NCBI GenBank assembly: GCA_964453915.1
Contig: CAYVPW010000005.1
Span: forward strand, 1 to 51,770
Source of the DNA: UBA1259 sp964453915
GTDB lineage: Bacteria > Bacillota > Clostridia > Christensenellales > Borkfalkiaceae
DNA length: 51,770 nucleotides
Direction of reading: 5' to 3'
Part shown: piece after piece, positions 42,682-51,640 of the stretch
Numbering within the stretch: the first letter of the stretch is position 1
Layout: every line of letters starts with the position of its first letter
The notes under the pieces: generated by a model
Told to the model about the DNA's origin: nothing
Database searches by the model: none
The model's input: the letters and a program-made list of their open reading frames with translations, nothing else
Program-made: the position numbers and the translations under genes

Positions 42682-43370
42682 CAGTCGTAAAGTTTTTCAA
42701 AATTTCTTATCCCTACAACCTTATCCACGGGAAGAGAAAAAACTATTCCGTGCGCATCTGTAGAAGGACCTGCTTTATCCATTATTGCACGCATTATGGA
42801 ATCTCTTTTTTCCCTTTCGGAAACGATGTAAAGCATTTCTTTTTCTTCGCTTATGGATATACCGAAAAACTTAGCGATATCCGCACCCGTGCCCTTTGCC
42901 TTAACTATAGTTCCGCCGGTTGCACCTGCTTCTCTTGCCGTTTCCATTACGGTTTCGGCATTGCCTTTATCCATTATGCTTATTATCACGACACATTTAG
43001 ACTGAACGTTTTCCACAGTGTCATCCTCCTTGTTTTCTAACGGTTGTTCACCTATAAAAAATCTTCTTGCAGACTCTCCGCCTATTCCGTCTACGGGGAT
43101 AAAAAAGCCTATACCGCTGTGATTGTCACCCAAGTGTAAATATTCGGACAGCCCTTCGCAAAATTCTTTATAAACGGTGTTTCTCACCATTATTTGATAA
43201 ACCGCTTTGCCATTATCTACAATGCCCAAAAGGTCTAGTTTGTTTGCAGGCGCAGAACCTAAACCAAAGTTTATCAAAACGTTGTTTGCGCCAAAGCTCT
43301 TAAAGAACTTTATATATTCTTCAGCATAGTCTTTACGCGCGATACATACGAAATATTTTATGCCTTTCAT
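42681..43370 (-). CDS. Tandem PII-like regulatory protein
   Basis: The protein of 229 residues looks like two PII/GlnB-like ferredoxin-fold halves: about 1-100 (KYFVCIARKDYAEEYIKFF) and about 120-220 (CVVIISIMDKGNAETVMETAREAGATGGTIV). The second half keeps the PII-like AREAGATGGT segment and a late IVSEREKRDSIMRAIM helix. PII-like proteins bind small ligands and control partner transporters. It lies 11 nt behind a DUF1538 membrane protein gene, the partner seen in other bacteria, so it probably regulates that protein. The ligand is unknown. Confidence 0.85.
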   Translation of the reverse strand: MKGIKYFVCIARKDYAEEYIKFFKSFGANNVLINFGLGSAPANKLDLLGIVDNGKAVYQIMVRNTVYKEFCEGLSEYLHLGDNHSGIGFFIPVDGIGGESARRFFIGEQPLENKEDDTVENVQSKCVVIISIMDKGNAETVMETAREAGATGGTIVKAKGTGADIAKFFGISISEEKEMLYIVSEREKRDSIMRAIMDKAGPSTDAHGIVFSLPVDKVVGIRNFEKLYD

Positions 43371-43381
43371 AAATATTTCTC

Positions 43382-44935
43382 CTAATCGATAATTTCTTCT
43401 CTAACAGAAGAAGTTTCTTGTTCTTCACTTGCAGCTTTCGCCTTAATTTTTGCAAGTTTAATCTTGTAAACAACACCCAAAATTTGTATCGTTATAAGCG
43501 GTGTCATTGCAACGAATGCAACCACACCGAACCCTTCCGTGGCAATATTTCCGCCAAGCGCTTGGCATGCGCCCAAAGCAAACGGCAATATAAAACTTGC
43601 CGTCATAGCACCGGAAGCAACCCCGCCAGAATCGAATGCTATCGCCGTAAAAATATCCGGAACGACAAACGTTAATGCAAGTGCTATAACGTAGGCAGGT
43701 ATCAAAAAGTACAATATAGATATGTTTAATAACATTCTTAACATTGCCAGTCCTATAGAAATAGCAACGCCTATCATCAAACTTATAAGCAACGCTTTTT
43801 TAGGAATTGCGCCGTCCGTAATTTCGTATACTTGCTTTGTCAAAACGTGCACAGCGGGCTCTGCCGCAACCACGAAAAATCCTATTATCATACCTATGGG
43901 TATAAGTATCCAGTTATAAGTTTTTTCCGCCAGCACTCCGCCCATATAAGAGCCTATCGGCGAAAACCCGAAATTAACGCCCGTTAAAAATAACACCAAC
44001 CCTACAAAGGTATACAAAATGCCCACTATTATTCTAATTAAGCCGTTCTTTGTTATACCCTTAAAAATAACGTTAAATATAAAGAACAAACCCACTATGG
44101 GAAGAAGTGCAACGGCAACTTCTTTCATATATTCGGGCAGTGCGCCTACAACGCCTAAAAACATATCTTGAGAATTTGCAATTTCCACCACAGCGCTAGT
44201 TTCGCTGTTTATATCTTCCGCCCCGAATATAAGCCCCAAAATCATTACGGAAATAATAGGTCCTATAGAGCACAAGGCAGTTAAACCGAACCCGTCGTCA
44301 GAACCGCCCTTCTCGCTTGATTTTAGAGAAAACATACCCGTGCCTATAGCGATTATAAACGGAACGCTCATAGGTCCGGTAGTCACACCGCCCGCATCGA
44401 ACGCTAGCGGAACAAAAGATTTCGGCACAAAAAAACTCATAACGAAAACGGCTACGTAGCTTACTATCAAAATATAAGCAAGTTTAACGTTAAGGATCGT
44501 TTTTAGTACGGCAACGACCAAGAAAAAGCCAACGCCTATACCTACGGCAATAATCAAAACGTACGGTCTAATAGATTGAGATAACTGACTTGCAAGCACT
44601 TGTAAATCCGGTTCGGACACGGTAATTAAAACGCCTACCAAAAAGAATACGGGGATAATTACCCAAAGCTTTTTTGTTTTTATAGTATTAGAACCTATGT
44701 AATTTCCTATAGGTGTCATTGCAACGTCCGCACCCAAAGTAAAAAAGCCTATACCTATTACGACCATAGCCGCCCCTGCCAAAAATGCTAAAAACATCCC
44801 GCTATCCACGGGCGCAATAGTAAAACTTAGTATAAGCACTAAAAATATTATGGGAAGAACGGACGAAAAAGACTCCTTTATCTTTTCGTAGATAAAGGGT
44901 TTATCTTCAACTAAAAAAGGCTTATGCTTTTTCAC
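43382..44935 (-). CDS. DUF1538 membrane protein (putative transporter)
   Basis: The 517-residue polytopic membrane protein is made of two DUF1538 repeats (about 15-235 and 265-490). Paired motifs show the duplication: GADVAMTPIGNYIG with GVNFGFSPIGSYMG, SEPDLQVLASQL with AEPAVHVLTKQV, and FDAGGVTTGPMS with FDSGGVASGAMT. The start is a GTG with GGAGG 7 nt upstream. The substrate is unknown; the repeat with conserved Glu, Asp and Gly looks like an ion or small-solute transporter. It heads an operon with a PII-like protein and a HAD phosphatase. Confidence 0.9.
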   Translation of the reverse strand: MKKHKPFLVEDKPFIYEKIKESFSSVLPIIFLVLILSFTIAPVDSGMFLAFLAGAAMVVIGIGFFTLGADVAMTPIGNYIGSNTIKTKKLWVIIPVFFLVGVLITVSEPDLQVLASQLSQSIRPYVLIIAVGIGVGFFLVVAVLKTILNVKLAYILIVSYVAVFVMSFFVPKSFVPLAFDAGGVTTGPMSVPFIIAIGTGMFSLKSSEKGGSDDGFGLTALCSIGPIISVMILGLIFGAEDINSETSAVVEIANSQDMFLGVVGALPEYMKEVAVALLPIVGLFFIFNVIFKGITKNGLIRIIVGILYTFVGLVLFLTGVNFGFSPIGSYMGGVLAEKTYNWILIPIGMIIGFFVVAAEPAVHVLTKQVYEITDGAIPKKALLISLMIGVAISIGLAMLRMLLNISILYFLIPAYVIALALTFVVPDIFTAIAFDSGGVASGAMTASFILPFALGACQALGGNIATEGFGVVAFVAMTPLITIQILGVVYKIKLAKIKAKAASEEQETSSVREEIID

Positions 44936-44959
44936 CGTCTTTCCTCCGTTTTTTCTTTT

Positions 44960-44988
44960 ATTTTATCAAACGCTTTCTTTTATGTCAA
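44960..44988 (-). promoter_or_regulatory. Promoter of the DUF1538 operon
   Basis: A perfect -35 TTGACA (44983-44988), a 17-nt spacer and an extended -10 TGATAAAAT (hexamer 44960-44965) on the minus strand. Confidence 0.85.
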
Positions 44989-45015
44989 CAACAGCACGAA
45001 AAAAAGCGACAATAT

Positions 45016-45183
45016 TTACCAATCTTCTTTTATAGAAGTTTTTACGTCGTCGTAAAACTCAAAGTACTTTTCTCTATCAGATTGTTTTCTGTTGTCCACC
45101 CACTCTTCCGGATACAAAGCGTCTTCTTCTTTATACTCGGATTCTCTCATGTAATCGTATTGCGTTTTGATTTTATCCGACAT
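45016..45183 (-). CDS. Small acidic protein overlapping the 3' end of feoB
   Basis: This 55-residue reading frame begins MSDKIKTQYDYMRESEYKEE and ends in SIKEDW. It is rich in Glu, Asp, Lys and Tyr, with two Trp, no Cys and no membrane segment. AAAGGA lies 8 nt before the ATG, inside feoB, and the frames overlap by 37 nt. It resembles no Feo accessory protein I know (FeoC is a winged helix; the Firmicute accessory is Cys-rich). Composition and ribosome binding site suggest a real gene, coupled to feoB translation. It fills most of the gap before the DUF1538 promoter. Confidence 0.6.
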   Translation of the reverse strand: MSDKIKTQYDYMRESEYKEEDALYPEEWVDNRKQSDREKYFEFYDDVKTSIKEDW

Positions 45184-47054
45184 CTCTCTTTTCCTTTACA
45201 ACCGTTGCAAGTTTTATTTCGGCAACTAAGCGCCTTAAAAGACGCTATAATTCCGATTAGAGATATTATAGCAATTATTACGCATAAAATCAAGCGGACG
45301 CTAGAAAATAGCACTCCCAACAGATTTATTATAAGCGCAAAAAAGTATCCGGTTAAAAACTGAAAAGTTATGCAAAACAAAAAATCTTTTTTGCTGTTTA
45401 ATTCTTTTTTTATAACCGCAAGTGCAGCTACACAGGGCGGAGAAAGCAACGTAAACGCCATAAACGCCCAAACGGAATAAACGCTGAAAAAATCCGTTTG
45501 AGAAAGCCCCAAAATTTCCGCCGTTTCCATTACGGCTTCTTTTGCAAAAATACCCGTAACGGCGGAAACTGCCGCCTTCCAGTTGCCAAATCCTAACGGA
45601 TAAAATATAAACTTTATAAATTCGCCTATATGGTATATAAAACTGTTTTCTATATTCCCGAAAGTATATCCGTTAAATCCAAAATTATTTAAAAACCAAA
45701 CCACTGCGGAAACTAAAAATATTACCGTGCCTGACTTTATTAAAAACTCTTTTACTTTTTCTTTCAACACCATAAAAACGTCTTTAGCGGAAGGTCTTCT
45801 AAACGGTGGTATTTCTAATATAAAGTGCCTTTCTTTATTCTTATTTTTGCTAAAATAATATAGCAGTTTTCCAGAAACAATAGCCGCCGCCACCGCTAAA
45901 AAGTACATTGCGACCGAAACGAACGGACTGCCGTTAAAAAACTTTACGGAAAACCAACCGAAAACCGCACACTTTGCGCCGCAAGGCATAAAAGGCGATA
46001 AATATAGGGTTGCCTTTCGCTCTCTTTCGTTGTCAATTGTTCTAGTCGCCATAGCGCCCGTCACTGCACACCCGCAAGACAGAACCATAGGTATAACGGA
46101 TTTTCCGCCAAGCCCTACGTTTTTAAATACGGCGTCGGTCAAAAAAGATACCCTTGCCATATAACCGCTTTCTTCTAAAATAGCCAACAAAAAAAATAAG
46201 ATTAAAATTTGCGGCAAAAAAGAAAGCACCGTTCCTACGCCCTTTATAACTCCGTTGATAAAAAACGAAATTAAAATTTCAGGCACGCCTTTTTCATCTA
46301 AATACCCCGTTATAATCTTTGATAGGTTGACGAACCACTCGCTTACCCCGCCGCTTAAATAACCGCCCAGTCCGTTAGCTAAAAGATAAACGACAAAAAT
46401 AACGGCAACGAATAAAGGTAGCCCTATATATTTATTCATTAAAAAAGCATCGACTCTTTTTGTAAACTTTGCGGACGGCAATTCTCTTTTTTTACAAACT
46501 TTTTTTATAACGGCTTCTACTCTACCGTATATCTCGCCGTCCAAAAAACCGCCCGAATACTTTATTAAAGAACGGTTGTTAAGGGCAAGTTCCATTAAAT
46601 CGTCCAAATTTATGTTTTTCAGTGCGGAAACGCCTACCGCAGGCACTCCAAAAATATTAGACAATTCAAAAACGTTAATTTTTGCGCCTGCTTTTTCTAA
46701 CTCGTCGCAAAAATTAACGGCTATTACGGTGGGGATTTTTAACCTAGATGCCAAAACGGTTAAATATAAATTCCTTTCTAAATTAGTTCCGTCTACAACG
46801 TTTATTATGCAGTCCGGTCTGTCGGTTTTTAAAAAATTTTCAACTGCTTGTTCGTCCAAACTCAAAGCAGAAAAAGAATATACACCGGGCAAGTCTATTA
46901 TTTTTACGTTTTTATCTTTTTTCCATACGCCGTCCTTAACCTCCGTTGTCACTCCAGCCCAGTTTCCAACCTTTTGATACGTTCCCGTAAGTGCGTTAAA
47001 CAGGGTAGTCTTTCCGCAATTAGGATTTCCCAGCAAAGCGATTTTTTTATTCAT
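45147..47054 (-). CDS. feoB: Ferrous iron transporter FeoB with Cys-rich C-terminal tail
   Basis: The protein of 635 residues is the membrane Fe2+ uptake protein. The N-terminal G domain shows GNPNCGKTT (G1), DLPG (G3) and NFCD (G4), followed by a GDI-like helical region. The membrane part follows from about residue 210 with two Gate motifs (SCGCAVTGAMATR and SPPCVAALAVI). The last 40 residues form an extra helix and a Cys cluster (SCRNKTCNGCKGKERC) that looks like the separate FeoB-associated Cys-rich membrane protein of other Firmicutes, fused here. Its ATG overlaps feoA by 8 nt. Confidence 0.96.
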   Translation of the reverse strand: MNKKIALLGNPNCGKTTLFNALTGTYQKVGNWAGVTTEVKDGVWKKDKNVKIIDLPGVYSFSALSLDEQAVENFLKTDRPDCIINVVDGTNLERNLYLTVLASRLKIPTVIAVNFCDELEKAGAKINVFELSNIFGVPAVGVSALKNINLDDLMELALNNRSLIKYSGGFLDGEIYGRVEAVIKKVCKKRELPSAKFTKRVDAFLMNKYIGLPLFVAVIFVVYLLANGLGGYLSGGVSEWFVNLSKIITGYLDEKGVPEILISFFINGVIKGVGTVLSFLPQILILFFLLAILEESGYMARVSFLTDAVFKNVGLGGKSVIPMVLSCGCAVTGAMATRTIDNERERKATLYLSPFMPCGAKCAVFGWFSVKFFNGSPFVSVAMYFLAVAAAIVSGKLLYYFSKNKNKERHFILEIPPFRRPSAKDVFMVLKEKVKEFLIKSGTVIFLVSAVVWFLNNFGFNGYTFGNIENSFIYHIGEFIKFIFYPLGFGNWKAAVSAVTGIFAKEAVMETAEILGLSQTDFFSVYSVWAFMAFTLLSPPCVAALAVIKKELNSKKDFLFCITFQFLTGYFFALIINLLGVLFSSVRLILCVIIAIISLIGIIASFKALSCRNKTCNGCKGKERCRIKSKRNTIT

Positions 47055-47274
47055 AAACTCTCACCGTTATAGCGTTTGCGGTTTCTCTTCTTATTGCCAA
47101 ACAAAAATTTCTTAAACTTATTTCGATAGGGTCGCCAAGAGGCGCAATTCTTATCACCGTAATATCCACGCCTGCGGTAAGCCCAACGTTGCTTAACCGC
47201 TGTTTTGCCGCCGCCGGCAAAGAAACGTTTACCACCTTTGCTCTTTTTCCAACTTCTAATTGAGATAATTTCAT
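47047..47274 (-). CDS. feoA: FeoA iron transport accessory protein
   Basis: The 75-residue SH3-like protein has the FeoA pattern LEVGKRAKVVNV, KQRLSNVGLTAG, ITVIRIAPLGDPIEIS and a final LAIRREtANAITV segment. FeoA binds FeoB and supports its GTPase-driven iron uptake. There is no Shine-Dalgarno sequence before the ATG. I looked for a Fur box upstream and saw no convincing one. It overlaps feoB by 8 nt and begins the feo operon. Confidence 0.95.
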   Translation of the reverse strand: MKLSQLEVGKRAKVVNVSLPAAAKQRLSNVGLTAGVDITVIRIAPLGDPIEISLRNFCLAIRRETANAITVRVYE

Positions 47275-47329
47275 ATAATATATCTATTTAAAAATCTTCG
47301 ATTTTATAACGAATTACAAATTTAGCGCA

Positions 47330-47363
47330 AATAAAAAGCGGCTTAAATTTTTTAAGTCGCTTT
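47330..47363 (-). terminator. Terminator of the trkA-trkH-plsC-acetyltransferase run
   Basis: AAAGCGACTTAAA (minus strand) pairs with TTTAAGCCGCTTT (47351-47363 with 47335-47347, one mismatch) around a 3-nt loop, followed by TTATTT. Confidence 0.75.
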
Positions 47364-47370
47364 AACTTTT

Positions 47371-48057
47371 CTATTTTTCTTTTGCCTTTCTTTTTCTTTC
47401 GGAAATAGGAATTTGATTGTTTACGTAAGTTTCCCAAACGTTTAATCTGTCTTCTTCATCTATCTTTCTAATTACCTTTGCAGGCACTCCGCCTACCAAA
47501 CAGTTTGGCGGAACGTCCTTATTAACTACGGCACCCGCCGCCACCACGCTGTTTTCGCCTATCGTCACCCCACCGCAAATTATAGCGCCGGAGCCTATCC
47601 AACAACCGTCTTTTATAACTATCGGTGCAGAATATTCTAAATTATGCCTTCCGTCCGGATAATCTGCGTCTAACCGTTCTTCTACAAGTAAAGGGTGAAT
47701 GGGCGTTGCAAGCGTCACGTTTATTCCTATCAACACCCCGTTGCCTAACGTAATAGGCGAAACGTCAGAAAAAACACCGTTAAAATTAACGAAGCAGCCT
47801 TCCCCAACGTGAATATTTACTCCGTATTCACAATGAAACGGAGAAAAAGCGGTAAAATTTTTGCCTTTGCAAGAAGGAATAAGTTTTTCTAAGGCACGCT
47901 GCCTTGCTTTCTTTTTTATAAATGGAATTTTGTTATACTTTTGGCAACCGTTTAAGCCTGCCATATGCTTTTTATCGAGTTCGATACTTGCGGAATTATA
48001 AAGTTTTCCGCAAACCATTCTTTCCCATTGCCCTATTTGTTTATAATCTTGATTCAT
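47371..48057 (-). CDS. Maltose/galactoside O-acetyltransferase-like protein
   Basis: This 228-residue left-handed beta-helix acetyltransferase has an N-terminal Maa-type helical region (ERMVCGKLYNSASIEL) and hexapeptide repeats. The catalytic His lies in LATPIHPL, and CLVGGVPAKVIRKI closes the helix. The family moves acetyl from acetyl-CoA to sugars. The exact acceptor is unknown. The ribosome binding site is weak. It lies 18 nt behind plsC. Confidence 0.88.
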   Translation of the reverse strand: MNQDYKQIGQWERMVCGKLYNSASIELDKKHMAGLNGCQKYNKIPFIKKKARQRALEKLIPSCKGKNFTAFSPFHCEYGVNIHVGEGCFVNFNGVFSDVSPITLGNGVLIGINVTLATPIHPLLVEERLDADYPDGRHNLEYSAPIVIKDGCWIGSGAIICGGVTIGENSVVAAGAVVNKDVPPNCLVGGVPAKVIRKIDEEDRLNVWETYVNNQIPISERKRKAKEK

Positions 48058-48075
48058 AATAACTCTGCCAAACCG

Positions 48076-48816
48076 CTATTTTTTCTTTTTTTCCTTTATG
48101 GGTTTTATTGCGTATGTTTGTTCACCAAGTTGATTGCATCTATCGCAAAGATATTCCGATACGGCTTTCATATCTCCGCACTTTTCTTTCAGTTTAGAAT
48201 AAGCAACGGGTTTATCTATTATATACACCCTGTTCTTTTTATTAAAATACGTCACGAATATAGGCAAATCTTTGCCCTTTTTTAATGCAAATTCCGCAAA
48301 ATAAACGGTTCCTTCGTGAAAACCCTTTAAGGTTTTTTCGTATCCGCTGTCGGATTTTTCGGGAAAGATAACCACGTTATAGCCTTCTTCTAAAGATTGA
48401 AGCGTTTCTCTTAAAGTGTTTTTTAATCTTCCGTCTTGATAGGTAGAAATCACGTCCAATCCCTTATAAAACAAATTTGTAAGCGGACTGGCAACAAGGC
48501 AAAACATTCTTGCGGCAAACAAATTCCAGTGCTTTTTTTCGTGAAAATATATCTTTGTTTGATAAGAATACATTTTTTTAAGACCGGAGTTCATTTGATG
48601 TGCGCCCCAAAACTTTAAGTGTTTACCAGAATAAATCTCTAAAGACATAGGTGCGTCCGTTCCTTCGTGATTGCTTACTATAAGAGAGCCTTTTTCTATT
48701 TCTTCACCAAGATAATGAAATTCCGGCTTTTTATATCTTATTTTTGTGAGAGTTTTTAACACTCTAAACCAAAGTTTTTTCTTCCCTATCTCTTTTTCGG
48801 TTTGTTTTTTTGCCAT
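48076..48816 (-). CDS. 1-acyl-glycerol-3-phosphate acyltransferase-like protein (PlsC family)
   Basis: The 246-residue acyltransferase has the NHxxxxD motif in SNHEGTDAPMS (about 49-59) and a FPEKS form of the FPEG motif (VVIFPEKSD, about 146-154). It probably acylates lysophosphatidate in membrane lipid synthesis; the changed FPEG motif leaves room for another acceptor. AAAGGAG precedes the ATG. It lies 19 nt behind trkH. Confidence 0.85.
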   Translation of the reverse strand: MAKKQTEKEIGKKKLWFRVLKTLTKIRYKKPEFHYLGEEIEKGSLIVSNHEGTDAPMSLEIYSGKHLKFWGAHQMNSGLKKMYSYQTKIYFHEKKHWNLFAARMFCLVASPLTNLFYKGLDVISTYQDGRLKNTLRETLQSLEEGYNVVIFPEKSDSGYEKTLKGFHEGTVYFAEFALKKGKDLPIFVTYFNKKNRVYIIDKPVAYSKLKEKCGDMKAVSEYLCDRCNQLGEQTYAIKPIKEKKKK

Positions 48817-48835
48817 TTATTTCTCCTTTTGTGCC

Positions 48836-50281
48836 CTACGCCTTTTTCCAAGTTTTATAGTTAAAGAGTATAAGCACGGGAACAATTTCTAGCCTACCCG
48901 CTATCATCACCAAAGATAAAAGCAATTTAGATGCTCCGGTGTATCCCGCAAAACTTCCCACAGGTCCTACTTCGTTTAATCCCGGACCTACGTTGCCTAT
49001 ACAAGTAAGCGTACCCGTAAAATCGGTTAAAATATCGCCGAACGGATCCAAAGTCAATAACAGCGTTGCAACCACTACGATAGCCAGCCACAGCAACATA
49101 AACGTTCTTACGGAATTTATGGTTTCTTCACTTAAAGGCTCTTTTTCAAAGCGGGTGGTAAGCACTGCCCTAGGGTTCACAAGACGCCTTACTTCCGTTG
49201 CGGAAGACTTTGTTAAAATAACCAGTCTTGATACTTTAAGTCCGCCGCAGGTTGACCCGCCGCACGCACCGAATATCATTAAAATCAACAATATAGCTTT
49301 AGAAAAATCCGGCCACAGGTTAAAATCGCAAGTTGCAAAACCCGTTGTGGAAATCACCGAAGTCACTTGAAAAGAAGAATACCTTAAAGCGGTAGCAAAA
49401 TCTCCGTATACGGAAAGAAGATTTATGCTGATAGCAACAATTGCAACGATTACTATTATAAAATAAGTCCTTAATTCTTCTCCGCTAAACGCCTTTGCAA
49501 ACTTACCTATTAAAATAAGGTAAAACACGTTAAAGTTTATGCCGAATATAAACATAAACACCGCTATTACAACTTCTATATACACGCTGTTAAAAGCCGC
49601 AATGCTTCCGTTTCTTGTACCAAAACCACCCGTGCCCGCAGTTGAAAATGCGTGCAAAAGACTTTCGTAAAAATTCATACCGCCGCAAAGCAAAAGTATT
49701 ACTTCTATCGCTGTAAGACCAACGTAAATCAAATATAAAATTCTTGCGGTAAAGCGAAGTTTGCTAACAAATTTTGTTGCGGTAGGTCCGGGAGATTCCG
49801 CCCTAAATATATGTATACTTCCGGTATTTCCCTCCGGAAGCACCGCTAAAACAAAAACCAAAACGCCCATTCCGCCTATAAAGTGGCTTGCTACACGCCA
49901 AAAGTTTGCGCTTTTAGTAAGCACGCTTACGTCCGGTAAAATAGTTGCACCGGTTGTTGTAAAACCGGAAGCCATTTCAAAAAAGGCGTCTAAAAAATAA
50001 GGAATTTCATCGTTTATAACAAAAGGCAAGCACCCTATTAAGGACATCAATATCCAAGAAAGAGCAACTATTACAAAGCCTTCTTTTGCATACAGTTTGT
50101 TATCTTTAACCTTTATTAAAGATAACGGCAAACCCACGGCGAAAAGCCCTATAATGGGCAAAATAAAGCCCATATAAGTATTCTCTCCGTAAATAAAGCC
50201 TACCGCAAGCGGAAACAACATAAGCAAGGCTTCTATAAGCAAAACTTTGCCTAAAACGTTTACTATAAGTTTATAGTTCAT
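48836..50281 (-). CDS. trkH: Trk potassium uptake protein TrkH/KtrB family
   Basis: The 481-residue membrane subunit has four pore repeats with filter segments GFTTTGATIL, STAGTGGFGTRNGS, STTGFATCDF and IGNVGPGLNEVG, and the conserved GACGGSTCGGLKVSR. It carries K+ across the membrane with Na+ or H+, controlled by TrkA. It begins 2 nt after the trkA stop, so translation is coupled. Confidence 0.95.
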   Translation of the reverse strand: MNYKLIVNVLGKVLLIEALLMLFPLAVGFIYGENTYMGFILPIIGLFAVGLPLSLIKVKDNKLYAKEGFVIVALSWILMSLIGCLPFVINDEIPYFLDAFFEMASGFTTTGATILPDVSVLTKSANFWRVASHFIGGMGVLVFVLAVLPEGNTGSIHIFRAESPGPTATKFVSKLRFTARILYLIYVGLTAIEVILLLCGGMNFYESLLHAFSTAGTGGFGTRNGSIAAFNSVYIEVVIAVFMFIFGINFNVFYLILIGKFAKAFSGEELRTYFIIVIVAIVAISINLLSVYGDFATALRYSSFQVTSVISTTGFATCDFNLWPDFSKAILLILMIFGACGGSTCGGLKVSRLVILTKSSATEVRRLVNPRAVLTTRFEKEPLSEETINSVRTFMLLWLAIVVVATLLLTLDPFGDILTDFTGTLTCIGNVGPGLNEVGPVGSFAGYTGASKLLLSLVMIAGRLEIVPVLILFNYKTWKKA

Positions 50282-50283
50282 AA

Positions 50284-51633
50284 TTATCTCAATATTTGAT
50301 TAAGTTCGGTTATTTTTCTGTTAGAAACTATTACAATTACTCTATCTCCAACTTCAAAAGCCGTATCCCCGCGAGGCAAAACGTGCTCTGCTCCCCTTAC
50401 GATAGCGCCTATTACCACGTTTTTATAAAGTTTTAAATCACGCAGTTTTTGCCCGCAAGGAAAACTTTCGTCAACGATAAATTCTAGAACCTCTACGTTA
50501 TCGCCAAACTTATAAAGCCTTCTTACTCCGCTACCAGAACTAGCTTGCAATGAACGCACAAACCTAAAAATATAGTTTGCTATTATCGTATTAGGCGTCA
50601 CTATAGAATCTAGCCCCAACGTTTTAGACATATTTACAACGGACTTTCTGTCTAACTTGGTAATTACCTTTCTAACGTTAAGTTGCTTAGCGTATAAAGA
50701 AACCATTGCGTTTTCTTCGTCTATACCTGTAAGCGTAATGCACGCATCGGATTTTTCCAATTTTAGTTCTTCTAATAAAGAAAGTTCGCTACCGTCTCCG
50801 TATAAAATTTCCGCATTCGGAAGAGAATTTGCAAGTTCTATACAACGTTTTTCGTTATTTTCCACTATTCTAACGCTCATTCCACAAGAGGAAAGTTCTT
50901 TTGCTAAATAATACGCAATCTTTCCGCCGCCAACCATAAACACGTTTTTAACGGGTGTTTTAAGCATTTTAACCTTTTTGCAAAAATCCGCTATTTCAGA
51001 CTCTTTTGATAGAACCGATATGCGATCCCCTTCTTTTATAACGAAATCTCCTAAAGGAATAAAAACGTTATCGTCCCTTTTTACCATAGCGAATATAACT
51101 TTGCTATCGTACTCTTTAACGATATCCATAACGCTTTTCCCTACGATGGGATTATCGGCGTTAATAACGAACTCAGCAAGTGATACTTTACCGTCTGCAA
51201 AACTTTCTACGTTTGTTGCCGAAGGGAATTTTAACACCTTAGAGATTTCTTTAGCCGTTCTGTATTCGGGGTTAAACAATGCGTCGAGAGAGAGGGCTTC
51301 TTTCATAGAAGAAAGTTCTTTGTTATATTCGGGGTCTCTCACTCTTGCAACGGTGTGCTTTGCGCCCATACTTTTTGCCAAAACGCAGCAAATAACGTTT
51401 ACTTCGTCATAAGCAGTGCACGCAATAAAAAAGTCCGCCGCGGGAACACCGGCTTCCATAAGCGTTTCTCTGCTTACGCCGTTGCCTACAATTCCTTTCA
51501 CGTCGTACTTGTTAACGAGTAATTCTATTTTTTTTGCGTTTTTGTCTATCACAACAACGTCGTGATTTTCCTTTATAAGGTTTTCAATAAGAGTTTCGCC
51601 GACTTTGCCGGCGCCAAGAATAACTAATTCCAT
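50284..51633 (-). CDS. trkA: Trk potassium transport regulatory protein TrkA
   Basis: The 449-residue cytoplasmic regulator has two RCK repeats. Each has a TrkA-N Rossmann domain (VILGAGKVGETLIENL at residue 3, FMVGGGKIAYYLAKEL at about 232) and a TrkA-C domain. NAD(H) and ATP/ADP binding gates TrkH. The ATG has no Shine-Dalgarno sequence; the promoter at 51641-51669 puts the transcription start at or next to the ATG, so the mRNA is probably leaderless. Confidence 0.95.
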   Translation of the reverse strand: MELVILGAGKVGETLIENLIKENHDVVVIDKNAKKIELLVNKYDVKGIVGNGVSRETLMEAGVPAADFFIACTAYDEVNVICCVLAKSMGAKHTVARVRDPEYNKELSSMKEALSLDALFNPEYRTAKEISKVLKFPSATNVESFADGKVSLAEFVINADNPIVGKSVMDIVKEYDSKVIFAMVKRDDNVFIPLGDFVIKEGDRISVLSKESEIADFCKKVKMLKTPVKNVFMVGGGKIAYYLAKELSSCGMSVRIVENNEKRCIELANSLPNAEILYGDGSELSLLEELKLEKSDACITLTGIDEENAMVSLYAKQLNVRKVITKLDRKSVVNMSKTLGLDSIVTPNTIIANYIFRFVRSLQASSGSGVRRLYKFGDNVEVLEFIVDESFPCGQKLRDLKLYKNVVIGAIVRGAEHVLPRGDTAFEVGDRVIVIVSNRKITELNQILR

Positions 51634-51640
51634 AGTTGTA

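Noticed and set aside
47275..47340. Fur box before feoA
   Set aside because: AT-rich sequence is present, but no convincing inverted GATAATGATAAT-type repeat could be read.
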